Assembly (NCBI GenBank): GCA_017517665.1
Contig: JAFWYP010000007.1
Coordinates: 26,615 to 90,614, forward strand
DNA: 64,000 nucleotides
DNA from: Clostridia bacterium
Lineage (GTDB): Bacteria > Bacillota > Clostridia > Oscillospirales > Acutalibacteraceae
Reading direction: 5' to 3'
Shown piece by piece: positions 54,869 to 64,000 of the stretch. A model generated the notes under the pieces. It had not been told where the DNA came from. It saw nothing but the letters and a program-made list of their open reading frames with translations, and ran no database searches. Position numbers and translations under genes: made by a program. Position 1 is the stretch's first letter; the number at the start of each line of letters is the position of its first letter.

Positions 54869-55006
54869 ATATTTCTTTCCTTTCAAAGGATTTGTATTTA
54901 AAATTAAAAAATATTATAACATATAATGTGCATAATGTAAATGAAAATATTGATAGATTTATAAATTTATGATAAAATATTATCAGTCAGAATAAGGAGA
55001 GATAAT

Positions 55007-55663
55007 ATGAAATCAAAATATGATGCCGTGCTTTTTGATTTTGACGGTACGATTGCCGATACGGGCAGAGGTATTTTTTCTTCAATTCAGTATGCTGTTG
55101 AATGCCTCGGATTTGAACCTCTCGACAACGCAACCCTGCGCAGATTCATCGGACCGCCCATATATGATTCTTTCAAACGCGAACTCGGTCTTGATGAAGA
55201 AAAAAGCGATTTTGCCGTTAAGAAATACAGAGAAAAATATGCCGAAAAAGGAATATATGAGTTTGAACTCTATGACGGAATACTTCCTCTTATGAAAACG
55301 CTTCATGAAAGAGGAATAAAAGTGGGAATTGCAAGCTCAAAGCCGCAGAATTTTCTTATAAGAATTGTTGATTTTCTTAATGTCGGTGAGCTTATTGATT
55401 TTATTTCCGCGCCATCTGCCGATAATACACCGCAGAGCAAGACTTCGCTTATCAACAATGCCGCGGAGGCTTTGAATATCGGCAAGGATAAAATTCTTAT
55501 GGTGGGCGACAGATATTTTGATATCGACGGTGCAAACGGTGCGGGAGTTGAAAGTGTCGGAGTGACTTTCGGCTACGGCAGCGAAGCAGAATTAAAAAAA
55601 TCGGGCGCAACCTTTATTGCAGGCTGCGCCGATGATATAAGCAATATTATTTTTTGCTGCTGA
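55007..55663 (+). CDS. HAD hydrolase, phosphoglycolate-phosphatase-like
   Basis: A 218-residue HAD with cap. Motif I is FDFDGTIADTG, motif II GIASSKPQ, the Lys lies in TPQSKTSLI and motif IV is MVGDRYFDIDGA. The pattern fits Gph/PpaX-like phosphatases of 2-phosphoglycolate, pyrophosphate or nucleotides. The last 17 bases overlap the 3' end of the convergent membrane protein gene. Ribosome site AAGGAGAG. Confidence 0.9.
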   Translation: MKSKYDAVLFDFDGTIADTGRGIFSSIQYAVECLGFEPLDNATLRRFIGPPIYDSFKRELGLDEEKSDFAVKKYREKYAEKGIYEFELYDGILPLMKTLHERGIKVGIASSKPQNFLIRIVDFLNVGELIDFISAPSADNTPQSKTSLINNAAEALNIGKDKILMVGDRYFDIDGANGAGVESVGVTFGYGSEAELKKSGATFIAGCADDISNIIFCC

Positions 55664-57134
55664 CTTTTTTGTCAGCGGCAATTTCTTTTGCCGAGGAATA
55701 GAATACGTTGAAAATCAGTATGCTTGCAATCATGAGAACAACGAGAACAATTCCCGCATCTTGTGTAATATTCAAAACGGATTTGGGATTTTTGGCAAGT
55801 TCAATAAAGCTTGCATCATATGTAAAGAAATAAATCAGTGCGGTGATAAAGAGATATCTCGGAATCCAAGTCATGCAGAAATCCTCTGTTCTCTTGGGAA
55901 CGGGAACGGGGAGAGCTTTCTTCATGATATTCTTGTTAACGGTAATTGCGCAGAAAATGAATCCGATAACCCCGAGAACAATCATGAGTATAATCTCATA
56001 AATTTCGTTGTCTTCAAGCATTCCTTTTTCAATGAACATATCGGCAATTCTCATTCCGAGAGGTCTTATGATTGTTAAAACGAATGTAAAGAAAAGGGTG
56101 AGAACAGCGCTGTATGCACCGTGAAGCCACTGCTTTTTAAACGGAGGTTCGTATTCAAATCTGCCTTCGCCCTGAGTGATATTCTTGGGAAGACAAACAA
56201 GAAGAAGCATAACTCCGAATCCCATAAGGAAGCCTGTAAAGTATTCCCAGAGCGACCATGAACCCTGTGCAAGGAATGCGGGAGGAGTTACTTTTGCAAG
56301 GAAACCTCTGTCGGAATCAATGATGAGGAACACATCGGCAATCGTTATCGAAAGAGCCATGATAACATTGATTGCTGTTGAAAGGAAAGCGGTGATTTTG
56401 TCGCGGAATGCGATAAGCACGGTGAGTGAACTCAGAAGTGCGGCTGCGGAATATGAAATAACTCTTACGCTTGCATAGTAATTTCTGCCGAAGGGGATTT
56501 TCTTGAACCATGCTTCCGAACCCATGTTTTTGATGAATGACATCATGGGACTCATTTCGATGCCCTTATCTGCAAGACCCTCCTTGAACATATCAACCGC
56601 AGTCGGAGTGATATAGGGAACAATGAAATGCGAAAGGGTGAACATGAACACTGCAACGAGAGCGTAGAAAACAGCGATTATAGCTATGTAGTTTGAAATT
56701 TTATATTCTCTTTTTGAGAAGAGTGAGCCTAAAAAGATTGAGAAAAGAGGCATCCAGCCGAAGCCTAAAAGAAGCATTACCCATAAGCCGTACCAAGGGC
56801 TGATTTCAACCGTTGCAACAGCTTCTTCTCCCGTGAAAGGAACGGTGCTTCCGAGATAGCCGCCCATCTGACTGTTGAGTGTGCCCCATCCGCCGTTTGT
56901 GATACCCATGAGGATAACGGCAACGGGTATGGCTTCATAGCTCATTTTCTTGCGGTTGCCGAAGAATGCAAAGATGAAAAGCACCATTGCAACGCCGACT
57001 GCAAACATGCCCCACATAGAGCCCCAGCCGTGAGAGCCTCTGACTCTCCACATGAAGCCTGTCAGAAATGCGAATGCAAGAACCATGAAAGTTTTTGCTT
57101 TTGCGTTTAATTCTCTTGTCTGTGTAAGTTCCAT
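55647..57134 (-). CDS. Large polytopic membrane protein, unknown
   Basis: A 495-residue protein with about 12 hydrophobic spans. Notable features are a Gly/Trp-rich first third (FMWRVRGSHGWGSMWGMF, MGITNGGWGTLNSQMGGYLG) and a later QGSWSLWEYFTGFLMGFGVM. The C-terminus is Lys-rich. No transporter signature was recognised. It is co-directional with yfcE and lies 11 bases after it. Its size and repeated GWG motifs hint at a transport or acyl-transfer role, but this is a guess. Confidence 0.75.
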   Translation of the reverse strand: MELTQTRELNAKAKTFMVLAFAFLTGFMWRVRGSHGWGSMWGMFAVGVAMVLFIFAFFGNRKKMSYEAIPVAVILMGITNGGWGTLNSQMGGYLGSTVPFTGEEAVATVEISPWYGLWVMLLLGFGWMPLFSIFLGSLFSKREYKISNYIAIIAVFYALVAVFMFTLSHFIVPYITPTAVDMFKEGLADKGIEMSPMMSFIKNMGSEAWFKKIPFGRNYYASVRVISYSAAALLSSLTVLIAFRDKITAFLSTAINVIMALSITIADVFLIIDSDRGFLAKVTPPAFLAQGSWSLWEYFTGFLMGFGVMLLLVCLPKNITQGEGRFEYEPPFKKQWLHGAYSAVLTLFFTFVLTIIRPLGMRIADMFIEKGMLEDNEIYEIILMIVLGVIGFIFCAITVNKNIMKKALPVPVPKRTEDFCMTWIPRYLFITALIYFFTYDASFIELAKNPKSVLNITQDAGIVLVVLMIASILIFNVFYSSAKEIAADKKVSSKK

Positions 57135-57145
57135 TTTTATCCTCC

Positions 57146-57688
57146 TTATGCTTTATATTCCATTGTGATATTTCCGTCAAAATCTTTCCAGAGGAATTCG
57201 CCGTCACAAAGGGTCATATAGCCGTGGTGACTGTTTTCCTTGGGAATCGAAACCGAACCGGGATTCATATAGATATAATTCTCGTGTTCAATGCACTTCG
57301 GAACATGGGTGTGACCGTGCAGAAGGATGTCGCCGTTCATCAGCGGGGGGAGATGACCTTCGTTGAAGTTATGACCGTGGGTTGCATAGAGAAGCCTGTT
57401 TCCGACGGGAATCACTGCATATTCGCCGAGAATCGGAAAATCAAGCACCATCTGGTCAACCTCGGTATCGCAGTTGCCCCTCACGCACAGAATTTCATTC
57501 TTTATTTCATTGAGAAGTGCGATTACCGCTTTGGGTGCATAGCCTTCGGGCAAATCGTTGCGCGGACCGTGATAGAGAATATCGCCGAGAAGCAGAAGTC
57601 TGTCGGCTTCTTCATTTTTATAAGCTTCAAGAAGCTTTTTGCAGTAAAATTCCGAACCGTGAATATCGGATGCAATCAGAAATTTCAT
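57146..57688 (-). CDS. yfcE: YfcE/MJ0936-type phosphodiesterase
   Basis: A 180-residue metallophosphoesterase: IASDIHGS, LLGDILYHGPRN, VRGNCDTEVD, LYATHGHNFN and LLHGHTHVP give the full dimetal set. Family members split simple phosphodiesters in vitro; the natural substrate is unknown. It precedes the unknown membrane protein gene by 11 bases and probably shares its transcript. Confidence 0.94.
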   Translation of the reverse strand: MKFLIASDIHGSEFYCKKLLEAYKNEEADRLLLLGDILYHGPRNDLPEGYAPKAVIALLNEIKNEILCVRGNCDTEVDQMVLDFPILGEYAVIPVGNRLLYATHGHNFNEGHLPPLMNGDILLHGHTHVPKCIEHENYIYMNPGSVSIPKENSHHGYMTLCDGEFLWKDFDGNITMEYKA

Positions 57689-57731
57689 AATTATTCCTCG
57701 ATTTTATTTTTATGAAAACATTATAATACAA

Positions 57732-57765
57732 CAACCACCGAAATGCAACAGCAAATCGGTGGTTG
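57732..57765 (-). terminator. Terminator of the amino-acid ABC operon
   Basis: CAACCACCG and CGGTGGTTG arms, 9 bp perfect with a 16-base loop, lie just past the ATPase gene stop. Confidence 0.65.
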
Positions 57766-57769
57766 ATTA

Positions 57770-58528
57770 TTAACTGTTTTCTTTGAAACGGTTGAGGAAA
57801 TGCTTTGTTCTCTCGTTTTTAGGATTATTGATAACATCCTCGGGACTGCCCTGCTCAACAATAACACCGCCGTCCATGAAGATAACCTTATCGGAAACAT
57901 CTCTTGCAAATGCCATTTCATGGGTAACGATAACCATTGTGCATCCCGAATCCTTGAGACCCTTGATAACATTGAGAACTTCCATTGTCAGCTCGGGGTC
58001 GAGTGCGGAAGTGGGTTCATCAAAAAAGAGAATCTTGGGATTGAGTGCAAGCGCACGGGCTATTGCAACTCTCTGCTGCTGACCGCCCGAAAGCTGGCAC
58101 GGATAAAAATCAACCTTTTCTTCAAGACCGACTTTCTTGATTAACTCGAGAGCATTCTTCTTTATTGAAACTTCGTCGCCCTTTTTAAGAAGGGTGGGGG
58201 CGAGAGTAAGATTTTCAAGAACGGTATACTGCGGAAAAAGATTGAAATTCTGGAACACAAGACCGAAATTAAGTCTGCTTTCTCTTATCTTTTCATCGGA
58301 CAGATATGATTTGTCGCTGCCGTCAAAAACAACTTCATTATCAACAACAATCTTGCCGTCATCGGCGATCTCAAGGAAGTTGAGACATCTGAGCAGGGTT
58401 GTTTTGCCGCTGCCCGATGAGCCGATGATAGAAAGAACGTCACCCTTTTCGAGTGTAAAGCTTATATCCTTGAGAACTTCGGTTTTGCCGAAGCTCTTTT
58501 TTATGTTGCTTACTTCTAATATCGACAT
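57770..58528 (-). CDS. Amino-acid ABC transporter ATP-binding protein
   Basis: A 252-residue ATPase of the GlnQ/HisP group: Walker [10 protein letters not shown] (35-43), Q-loop [16 protein letters not shown], signature [15 protein letters not shown], Walker [14 protein letters not shown] and the switch His in VTHEMAFA. It powers the importer formed with the permease just upstream and the binding lipoprotein. The order binding protein-permease-ATPase is one operon. Confidence 0.95.
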   Translation of the reverse strand: MSILEVSNIKKSFGKTEVLKDISFTLEKGDVLSIIGSSGSGKTTLLRCLNFLEIADDGKIVVDNEVVFDGSDKSYLSDEKIRESRLNFGLVFQNFNLFPQYTVLENLTLAPTLLKKGDEVSIKKNALELIKKVGLEEKVDFYPCQLSGGQQQRVAIARALALNPKILFFDEPTSALDPELTMEVLNVIKGLKDSGCTMVIVTHEMAFARDVSDKVIFMDGGVIVEQGSPEDVINNPKNERTKHFLNRFKENS

Positions 58529-58531
58529 ATT

Positions 58532-59227
58532 TTAACTCCTGAAATAGCTCAGTTTCTTTTCCGCTTTGTTGAGAACGACCGTGAGAATACCGACAAATAT
58601 AAGATAGAAAACGCCCGTGAAGAACAAGGGCCATATCATAGCTTTTGTTGCGGCAAGCTCTTTTGCATTCTTGATGATTTCGCAAACCATGATACAGTTT
58701 GCAAGTGCGGTATCCTTGATAAGGGTTATAATTTCGTTTGACATGGGCGGAACGATGCGCTGGATAACCTGCTTGAGAATGATTTTCCTGAAAATCTGGG
58801 ATTTTGTGAGACCGAGAACATATCCGGCTTCATACTGACCCTTGGAAATGCTTTCGATACCGCCTCTGTAAATCTCTGAAAAATAGCAGGCATAGTTGAT
58901 TGTGAATGCAATGAGAACGGCTGTTATTCTGCCTGCATCGGCAATGCCGTATTCGATAAACATATATCGGTCAATCTGTCCGAAAAGCTGGTAGTGGAAC
59001 AAAAGACCGGGCACATAGTAGATGATGAATATCTGAAGCATGAGAGGAATACCTCTGACAATCCAGACAACCACCTTTGAAATTGATTTGACAATTTTGA
59101 ATCGGCTCATCGAACAGAAGGCTATAGGCAAACCAAGCGGTGCGCCGCAAAGCAGCGTCACCGCAAAGATAAGCAAAGATATTTTAAAGCCGTCGAACAA
59201 AAAAGCCGTGACTTCTAAAAAGGACAT
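58532..59227 (-). CDS. Amino-acid ABC transporter permease
   Basis: A 231-residue membrane protein with about five spans and the HisM/GlnP family loop YEAGYVLGLTKSQIFRKIILKQ (the EAA-type motif that contacts the ATPase). FSEIYRGGIESISKGQ just before is also typical. Only one permease gene is present, so it probably works as a homodimer. It lies three bases ahead of the ATPase gene. Confidence 0.95.
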   Translation of the reverse strand: MSFLEVTAFLFDGFKISLLIFAVTLLCGAPLGLPIAFCSMSRFKIVKSISKVVVWIVRGIPLMLQIFIIYYVPGLLFHYQLFGQIDRYMFIEYGIADAGRITAVLIAFTINYACYFSEIYRGGIESISKGQYEAGYVLGLTKSQIFRKIILKQVIQRIVPPMSNEIITLIKDTALANCIMVCEIIKNAKELAATKAMIWPLFFTGVFYLIFVGILTVVLNKAEKKLSYFRS

Positions 59228-59254
59228 CTTAAAACTCCAATTATATCTTTAAAA

Positions 59255-60094
59255 TTATTTCTGATCAGAGAAATCTGTGATAGCTGTGTTTGAAACACCG
59301 TATTTCTCTGCAAGAGCAGCGATTGTGCCGTCTGCTGCAAGAGCTTCGAGCTGTGCGTTAACATTAGCTGTGAGCATGCTGCCCTTCTTAAAGCCGATTG
59401 CATAGAATTCAACATCGCTTGAAAGGTCGTCAACGATTGCAAGGTCTGCATAGTCGCCCTTGCCTACATAGCTCTTTGCAAGCTGTGCATCAACAACTGC
59501 GAAATCAGCTGAGCCTGACTTGATTTCCATGAGGCAGTCTGTCTGCTTGATGAAGCCCTTGAATGCTGTGCCTTCAAATGACTTTGCATATTCTTCGCCT
59601 GCGGAACCGCTTTCTGCAACGCCCATCTTGCCGTTGAGGTCTGCAGCTGCAGCGATGCCTGCATCAGCCTTTACAACAACTACCTGACGGTTTTCCATGT
59701 AGTTATATGAGAAGTCAACCTTTTCTGCACGGAGAACGCCATCATCGTCAGCTGTGTTAGCTGTAAAGCCGTTCCATACGCAGTCGATTGTGCCTGAGTT
59801 GAGGTCTGTATATTTGCTGCTCCATTCGATTTCCTGGAAGATAACTTCATAGCCGAGGTTGCCGAAAACTTTTTCTGCAAGTTCTGTGTCAAAACCGATG
59901 AGCTTACCGTTTTCGTCTTTATAGTTCATGGGTTCATAAATTGTGTAACCTACAACAACTGTTTCTTTTGCTTCGTTATTGGGTGCTTCACCGTTGGGAG
60001 CCTGTGTTGTTGTTTCGTTGTCTGTGTTGCCGCCGCATGCAGCAAATGAGAAGAGCATAAGTCCTGCGAGAATCAATGCGAGAATCTTTTTCAT
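59255..60094 (-). CDS. Amino-acid ABC transporter substrate-binding lipoprotein
   Basis: A 279-residue family-3 solute-binding protein. Lipobox SFAAC (Cys20), a Thr/Asn/Glu linker, then VVVGYTIYEPMNYKDENGKLIGFDTELAE with the ligand-binding residues, and WNGFTAN and ESGSAGEEYA further on. Acidic or polar amino acids or cystine are likely ligands; the residues do not settle which. It begins the operon and has its own promoter. Confidence 0.95.
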   Translation of the reverse strand: MKKILALILAGLMLFSFAACGGNTDNETTTQAPNGEAPNNEAKETVVVGYTIYEPMNYKDENGKLIGFDTELAEKVFGNLGYEVIFQEIEWSSKYTDLNSGTIDCVWNGFTANTADDDGVLRAEKVDFSYNYMENRQVVVVKADAGIAAAADLNGKMGVAESGSAGEEYAKSFEGTAFKGFIKQTDCLMEIKSGSADFAVVDAQLAKSYVGKGDYADLAIVDDLSSDVEFYAIGFKKGSMLTANVNAQLEALAADGTIAALAEKYGVSNTAITDFSDQK

Positions 60095-60128
60095 GATATT
60101 TACTCCTTTATTTTATTATTGTGTTATT

Positions 60129-60157
60129 ACATTATCATATTAAAGTGCTTTTGTCAA
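60129..60157 (-). promoter_or_regulatory. Promoter of the amino-acid ABC operon
   Basis: On the minus strand TTGACA and TAATGT are 17 bases apart, about 35 bases ahead of the start codon. Confidence 0.6.
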
Positions 60158-60176
60158 TGATTTTCGGAAAAAGAAA

Positions 60177-60199
60177 AGGGGAGCGGTAAACACTCCCCT
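60177..60199 (-). terminator. Terminator of the ABC exporter operon
   Basis: AGGGGAG and CTCCCCT arms; on the minus strand TTTTCTTTTTCC follows. Confidence 0.8.
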
Positions 60200-60203
60200 G
60201 ATA

Positions 60204-61955
60204 TCATGCCGTTGCATCCGTGCGGCTGTTATAAAGCTCGTAATAAAATCCTTGTTTTTCAATCAATTCGGTGTGGCTGCCCTGTTCAACGATATTTCCG
60301 TTTTTCATAACAAGAATAACATCCGCATTTTTGATGGTTGAAAGTCTGTGGGCAACAATGAAGCTTGTTCTTCCCTCCATCATGGTTGAAAATGCTTTCT
60401 GAATACGGATTTCCGTTCTTGTGTCGATTGAAGATGTTGCTTCGTCAAGAATGAGCATGGGAGGCAGACAGAGCATGACTCTTGCAATGCAGAGAAGCTG
60501 CTTCTGTCCCTGCGAAAGTCCCGAAGCTTCATCGGAAATAATCGTGTCATAACCGTCAGGCAGTCGTTTTATAAAGCTGTGTGCGTGAGAAGCCTTTGCG
60601 GCGGCGATGATTTCTTCCTCCGTTGCATCGGGTTTTCCCATTGCGATGTTTTCGCGCACCGTGCCTTCCTTCAGCCATGTATCCTGCAAAACCATGCCGT
60701 AGCTTTTGCGCAGGCTTTCTCTTGTTGCCGAATTGATTTCAACTCCGTCAACGCTGATTTCACCTTCGTCAACATCATAAAATCTCATCAGAAGATTAAC
60801 AAGAGTTGTTTTACCGCAGCCCGTGGGACCGACGATTGCAACTCTGTTGCCTTTTTCAACGTCAAGATTAAGATTTTTGATGAGTTCTTTATCCTTTGAA
60901 TAAGAAAATGCAACGTTTTTAAGTGTAACATTACCGTCGACATTCTCATAAATATGAGCGTTTTCGGGGTCGGGAGTCTGCGGCTTCTGTTCAACCAAAT
61001 CAAAAAGTCTTTCTGCACAGGCGAGAGCATTCTGAAGTTCCGCAATAACGCCCGATATTTCATTGAATGGTTTGGTGTATTGGTTTGCATAGCTTAAGAA
61101 GCACGAAAGACCGCCTACGGTTATTGCACCGTTCACGGCCGCCAACGCACCCGTAAGACCAACCGCTGCATAAACAACGCTGTTAACGAAGCGTGTGCAC
61201 GGATTTGTGAGCGATGAGAAGAATATTGCCTTGCATGAATATTTTTCATATTTTTCGTTGATTTCGTCAAACTCTTCAAGAGTTTTTTCTTCTCTTGAAA
61301 ATGCGGTAACAAGTTTGCCGTTGCCTACGCTTTCTTCAATAAATGCGGTCTGTTCGCCCCTTGTTTTGGATTGCATCTGGAACATTGAGAAGGTTTTTTT
61401 GGCGATGAATCTTGCAACAAAAAGCGAAAGAGGGGTGAGGATAACGACTACAATTGCAATTTTATAATTTATTGACAGCATAAAACCGAGAGTGCCGAGG
61501 ATTGTTATAACACCCGTAAAAAGCTGTGTGAAGCCCATTAAAAGACCGTCTGCAAACTGGTCGGCGTCGGATATGATTCGGCTTACGGTATCACCCGTCG
61601 GTTTTGAATCAATATAGCTTAAAGGCAAAATCTGAATTTTTTTCATTGCTGCATTGCGTATATCTCTTACCACTCTGAAAGTTATGCGGTTATTAAGAGT
61701 ATTCATTATCCACTGTGCAAGCCCCGTTGCAAGAGCAAGAATGCCTATGCGGTAAAGAAAGGGGAGAAGTGCATCAAAATCAACCTTACCCGGTGCAACA
61801 ATTTCGTCAATCGCTTTGCCTGCGAGAACGGGAATATAGAGGCTTGAGGCAACGCTTGCCGCCGCAAGAATGATTGATATAAAAAGATGTATTTTATATC
61901 TGCCGACATAGAAAAGCACTTTTTTGAGCGTGCCCTTGTTCATTTTCTTTTTCAT
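60204..61955 (-). CDS. ABC exporter subunit with canonical ATPase site
   Basis: A 583-residue half-transporter: six membrane spans, then the ATPase with Walker A GPTGCGKTT, signature LSQGQKQLLCIARV (Ser-Gln in place of Ser-Gly), Walker B MLILDEATSSID with the catalytic Glu, and the switch His in VAHRLSTI. It overlaps the partner gene by 4 bases. Heterodimers of this kind export drugs or lipids. The intact catalytic Glu here contrasts with its partner. Confidence 0.93.
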   Translation of the reverse strand: MKKKMNKGTLKKVLFYVGRYKIHLFISIILAAASVASSLYIPVLAGKAIDEIVAPGKVDFDALLPFLYRIGILALATGLAQWIMNTLNNRITFRVVRDIRNAAMKKIQILPLSYIDSKPTGDTVSRIISDADQFADGLLMGFTQLFTGVITILGTLGFMLSINYKIAIVVVILTPLSLFVARFIAKKTFSMFQMQSKTRGEQTAFIEESVGNGKLVTAFSREEKTLEEFDEINEKYEKYSCKAIFFSSLTNPCTRFVNSVVYAAVGLTGALAAVNGAITVGGLSCFLSYANQYTKPFNEISGVIAELQNALACAERLFDLVEQKPQTPDPENAHIYENVDGNVTLKNVAFSYSKDKELIKNLNLDVEKGNRVAIVGPTGCGKTTLVNLLMRFYDVDEGEISVDGVEINSATRESLRKSYGMVLQDTWLKEGTVRENIAMGKPDATEEEIIAAAKASHAHSFIKRLPDGYDTIISDEASGLSQGQKQLLCIARVMLCLPPMLILDEATSSIDTRTEIRIQKAFSTMMEGRTSFIVAHRLSTIKNADVILVMKNGNIVEQGSHTELIEKQGFYYELYNSRTDATA

Positions 61956-63673
61956 GCACTTTCCTCCCCGTCAAACTGTGAGAGATGAATTTCTCTGTAA
62001 ACAGCGTTGTTTTCAAGGAGCTCCTTGTGTGTGCCTACCGAAGCAATTCCGTCGTCAAGAACAATGATTTTATCCGCATGCATAATTGAAGATGTTCTCT
62101 GCGAAACAATGAACACAGCCTTGTTGCCCTGATTTTCGGCAATTGCACGGCGCATTGCGGCATCGGTTGCGTAGTCAAGTGCGCTCGAGCTGTCATCAAG
62201 GATAAGAATATCCGCTTTTTTTATAAGTGCACGGGCAACTGCAAGTCTTTGCCTCTGACCGCCCGAAAAGTTTCTTCCGCCCTGCTCAACGGGAGTATCC
62301 AGTCCCCGCTTTTCGGCAATAAAATCCGATGCCTGAGCAAGTGAAAGAGCAAAATTGATTTCATCATCCGTTGCTTCGGGATTGCCCCAGAGCATATTGC
62401 TTCTGACCGTTCCTTTAAAAAGAACCGATTTCTGCGGCACTACAGCAATTTTTTCGCGAAGTTCTTCAAGCGGAATATCATTTACATCCGAACCTCCTAC
62501 AAGCACCTGACCCGAGGTTGCTTTGTAATATGCGGGAATAAGGTTGATAAGAGTTGTTTTTCCCGAACCCGTTGAACCGATTATGCCGACGGTTTCGCCC
62601 TTCTTAACGGAAAAACTTATGTTTTCAAGCGAATTTTCGCCCGAACCCGAATATGCAAATGAAACATTTTTAAATTCGACAATATTCTCGCTGTTTTCGT
62701 CAATATGTGAATTGCCCTTGTTTCCGTCCTCGGTTTCAAGGTCAAGCACAGAGCTTATTCTTCCTGCGCATGCAACTGATTTTGTGATGCTGATAATGAG
62801 ATTTGCAAATTTTACAAGCTCAACAAGAATCTGCGACATGTAGTTATAGAGTGCAACAACCGCACCCTGCGTTATTATTCCCGTTTCAACACGGATTGCG
62901 CCAACATAAATCAGAACGGCAATTCCTATGTTGATGATTACGCAGGTGAGGGGATTCATAAGTGCGGAAATTCTGCCCGCATATTCCTGGATTGCAGTCA
63001 GAGCATCGTTGCGTTCTTTGAATTCTTCAATCTGCTCATCTTCTTTGCAGAATGCTCTTATCACTCTTGCACCCGTGAGGCTTTCTCTTGCGGTGCAGAG
63101 AACCTTGTCAAGCGCATTGCGGACTTTTTTATAGAGCGGAATGCAGAAAAACATTATTCCGAAAACAACAACCGAAAGTGCGGGAATAACAACAACAAAA
63201 GTGATTGCCGATTTTGCATCAACGGTAAATGCCATTATCATTGCTCCGATAACAACAAAAGGCGAACGGAGAAGCAGACGGAGAGTGAGGTTGAGTCCGT
63301 TTTGCACGCTGTCCATGTCACTTGTCATTCGGGTGATAAGGGTTGATGTGCCCGTTTTGTCAAGATTTTCGTGTGAAAGTCTGCCGATGTGTGAGAAAAG
63401 TGCGTGTCTGAGTCTTTTGGTGAAAGCGGTTGATGCCTTAGCCGAAAAATACTGCGCCGTTATTGAAAATGCAAGACCCACAGCGCCCAGCAGAATGAGC
63501 ACAGCGCACATTTTTATGATATAGTTTTCATCGGAATTGCCAATGCCCTTGTCAATGATTGATGCAACAACCAGAGGAACAAAAAGTTCAAGTATTGCCT
63601 CAAACATTTTGAACATCGGTGCAAGCACGCATTGAAGCCTGCTTCCTTTAAGATACACAAAAAGCTTTTTCAT
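61952..63673 (-). CDS. ABC exporter subunit with degenerate catalytic Glu
   Basis: A 573-residue half-transporter: six spans, Walker A GSTGSGKTT, signature FSGGQRQRLAVARAL, then Walker B LILDDSSSALD, where Asp replaces the catalytic Glu. In place of the switch His there is Gln (VSQRTSSI). These two changes mark the degenerate-site subunit of heterodimeric exporters such as BmrCD, LmrCD and TM287/288. Substrate unknown. First gene of the pair. Confidence 0.93.
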   Translation of the reverse strand: MKKLFVYLKGSRLQCVLAPMFKMFEAILELFVPLVVASIIDKGIGNSDENYIIKMCAVLILLGAVGLAFSITAQYFSAKASTAFTKRLRHALFSHIGRLSHENLDKTGTSTLITRMTSDMDSVQNGLNLTLRLLLRSPFVVIGAMIMAFTVDAKSAITFVVVIPALSVVVFGIMFFCIPLYKKVRNALDKVLCTARESLTGARVIRAFCKEDEQIEEFKERNDALTAIQEYAGRISALMNPLTCVIINIGIAVLIYVGAIRVETGIITQGAVVALYNYMSQILVELVKFANLIISITKSVACAGRISSVLDLETEDGNKGNSHIDENSENIVEFKNVSFAYSGSGENSLENISFSVKKGETVGIIGSTGSGKTTLINLIPAYYKATSGQVLVGGSDVNDIPLEELREKIAVVPQKSVLFKGTVRSNMLWGNPEATDDEINFALSLAQASDFIAEKRGLDTPVEQGGRNFSGGQRQRLAVARALIKKADILILDDSSSALDYATDAAMRRAIAENQGNKAVFIVSQRTSSIMHADKIIVLDDGIASVGTHKELLENNAVYREIHLSQFDGEESA

Positions 63674-63837
63674 TTCGTCATTCCTTAAAAATTAGTCATA
63701 ATATTTTAGCATATTCATTTTATTTTGTGAAGGGGATTTTGTGATTTATTAATTTTATATTAATTCTGATTCGGAAAAATAAAAACTGTATGATATGATA
63801 ATATTACCTCGTATAAAGTCTAAGGAGGACTAAGACG

Positions 63838-64000
63838 ATGAAAGTTACAAAAGAAACTCATTTTGGTATACAGAGAAAAATTGTTGCAAACATGACTTCC
63901 GAAAGTTGGGAAACCATTCCTCATATTTCCTATATTTATGAGCCTGAGGTTTCAAGATTTTTAGAGGTTGTCAAGGAGCTTAACGCTTCGGGCAAATTTC
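63838..64000 (+). CDS. 2-oxoacid dehydrogenase E2-like acyltransferase, N-terminal part
   Basis: The first 54 codons of a protein that runs off the right edge. It begins directly with the E2 catalytic-domain pattern: RKIVANMTSESWETIPHISY, then EPEVSRFLEVVKELN. There is no lipoyl domain at the N-terminus, so it is the stand-alone catalytic form seen in some Clostridia, whose role is unclear. TAAGGAGG lies nine bases ahead of the ATG. Confidence 0.75.
   Translation, partial: MKVTKETHFGIQRKIVANMTSESWETIPHISYIYEPEVSRFLEVVKELNASGKF

Overview
The window is a stretch of chromosome from an anaerobic Gram-positive Clostridia member, most likely an uncultured gut Oscillospirales/Ruminococcaceae-type bacterium. 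This is inferred from four sporulation genes (ylbJ-, yqfC-, yqfD- and spoIID-like), strong AGGAGG-type ribosome sites, the DHHW/MBOAT/DUF4358 gene set common in that group, feoA-feoB plus the small FeoB-associated protein, and many plant-glycan genes (GH51, GH130, GPH-type sugar symporters, SGNH esterases). No species can be named from sequence alone.

Layout. 1-6.1 kb (mostly minus): start of a methylmalonate-semialdehyde dehydrogenase gene, a surface-glycan O-acetylation set (DUF4358 lipoprotein, MBOAT acyltransferase, DHHW/AlgX-like partner), a sialidase-like protein and ylbJ. 6.1-9.4 kb: yqfC-yqfD, a GH51 arabinofuranosidase and a 2[4Fe-4S] ferredoxin. 9.5-15.6 kb: a long minus-strand run from citrate synthase through a membrane protein, an AEC carrier, a QueG-like Fe-S protein, a c-di-AMP receptor, holB and ricT. 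15.7-21.2 kb: spoIID, degV, hydrolase, ydcF, dut, thuA and a PAP2 phosphatase.

21.4-30.7 kb is the accessory part: an integrative mobilizable element inserted in the 3' end of a tRNA-Arg(ACG) gene. The 46-bp tRNA end is duplicated exactly at the right border. The element carries a tyrosine integrase, an excisionase-like gene, a Mob_Pre-type relaxase, an oriT-like hairpin field, a SIR2-family gene broken by two single-base losses, and a 1412-codon secreted leucine-rich-repeat protein. The same 20-bp tandem motif (TTCTAACA twice) lies near both ends and probably marks integrase arm sites. Between the excisionase and integrase genes lies a 335-nt block of nested inverted repeats that ends at the integrase ribosome site and can form two competing helices; it is the best candidate here for an undescribed regulatory RNA.

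30.9-42.3 kb is a carbohydrate-use region: hydrolase, SGNH esterase, two GPH symporters, an AraC regulator flanked by inverted 17-bp copies of a probable operator, a secreted metallo-beta-lactamase-fold protein, an unknown secreted protein, a lipoprotein and a GH130 enzyme. It includes gene remnants (an SGNH fragment and a DUF6061-like fragment) and a promoter-to-terminator unit with no proper ORF. 42.4-45.1 kb is the feo iron-uptake operon with three GTTAG-N6-CTAAC operators. 45.1-64 kb holds a patatin and two metallophosphoesterases, argG-argH with an ARG box, trpS, an aminotransferase, a HAD phosphatase, an unknown polytopic membrane protein, an amino-acid ABC importer, a heterodimeric ABC exporter, and the start of an E2-acyltransferase-like gene.
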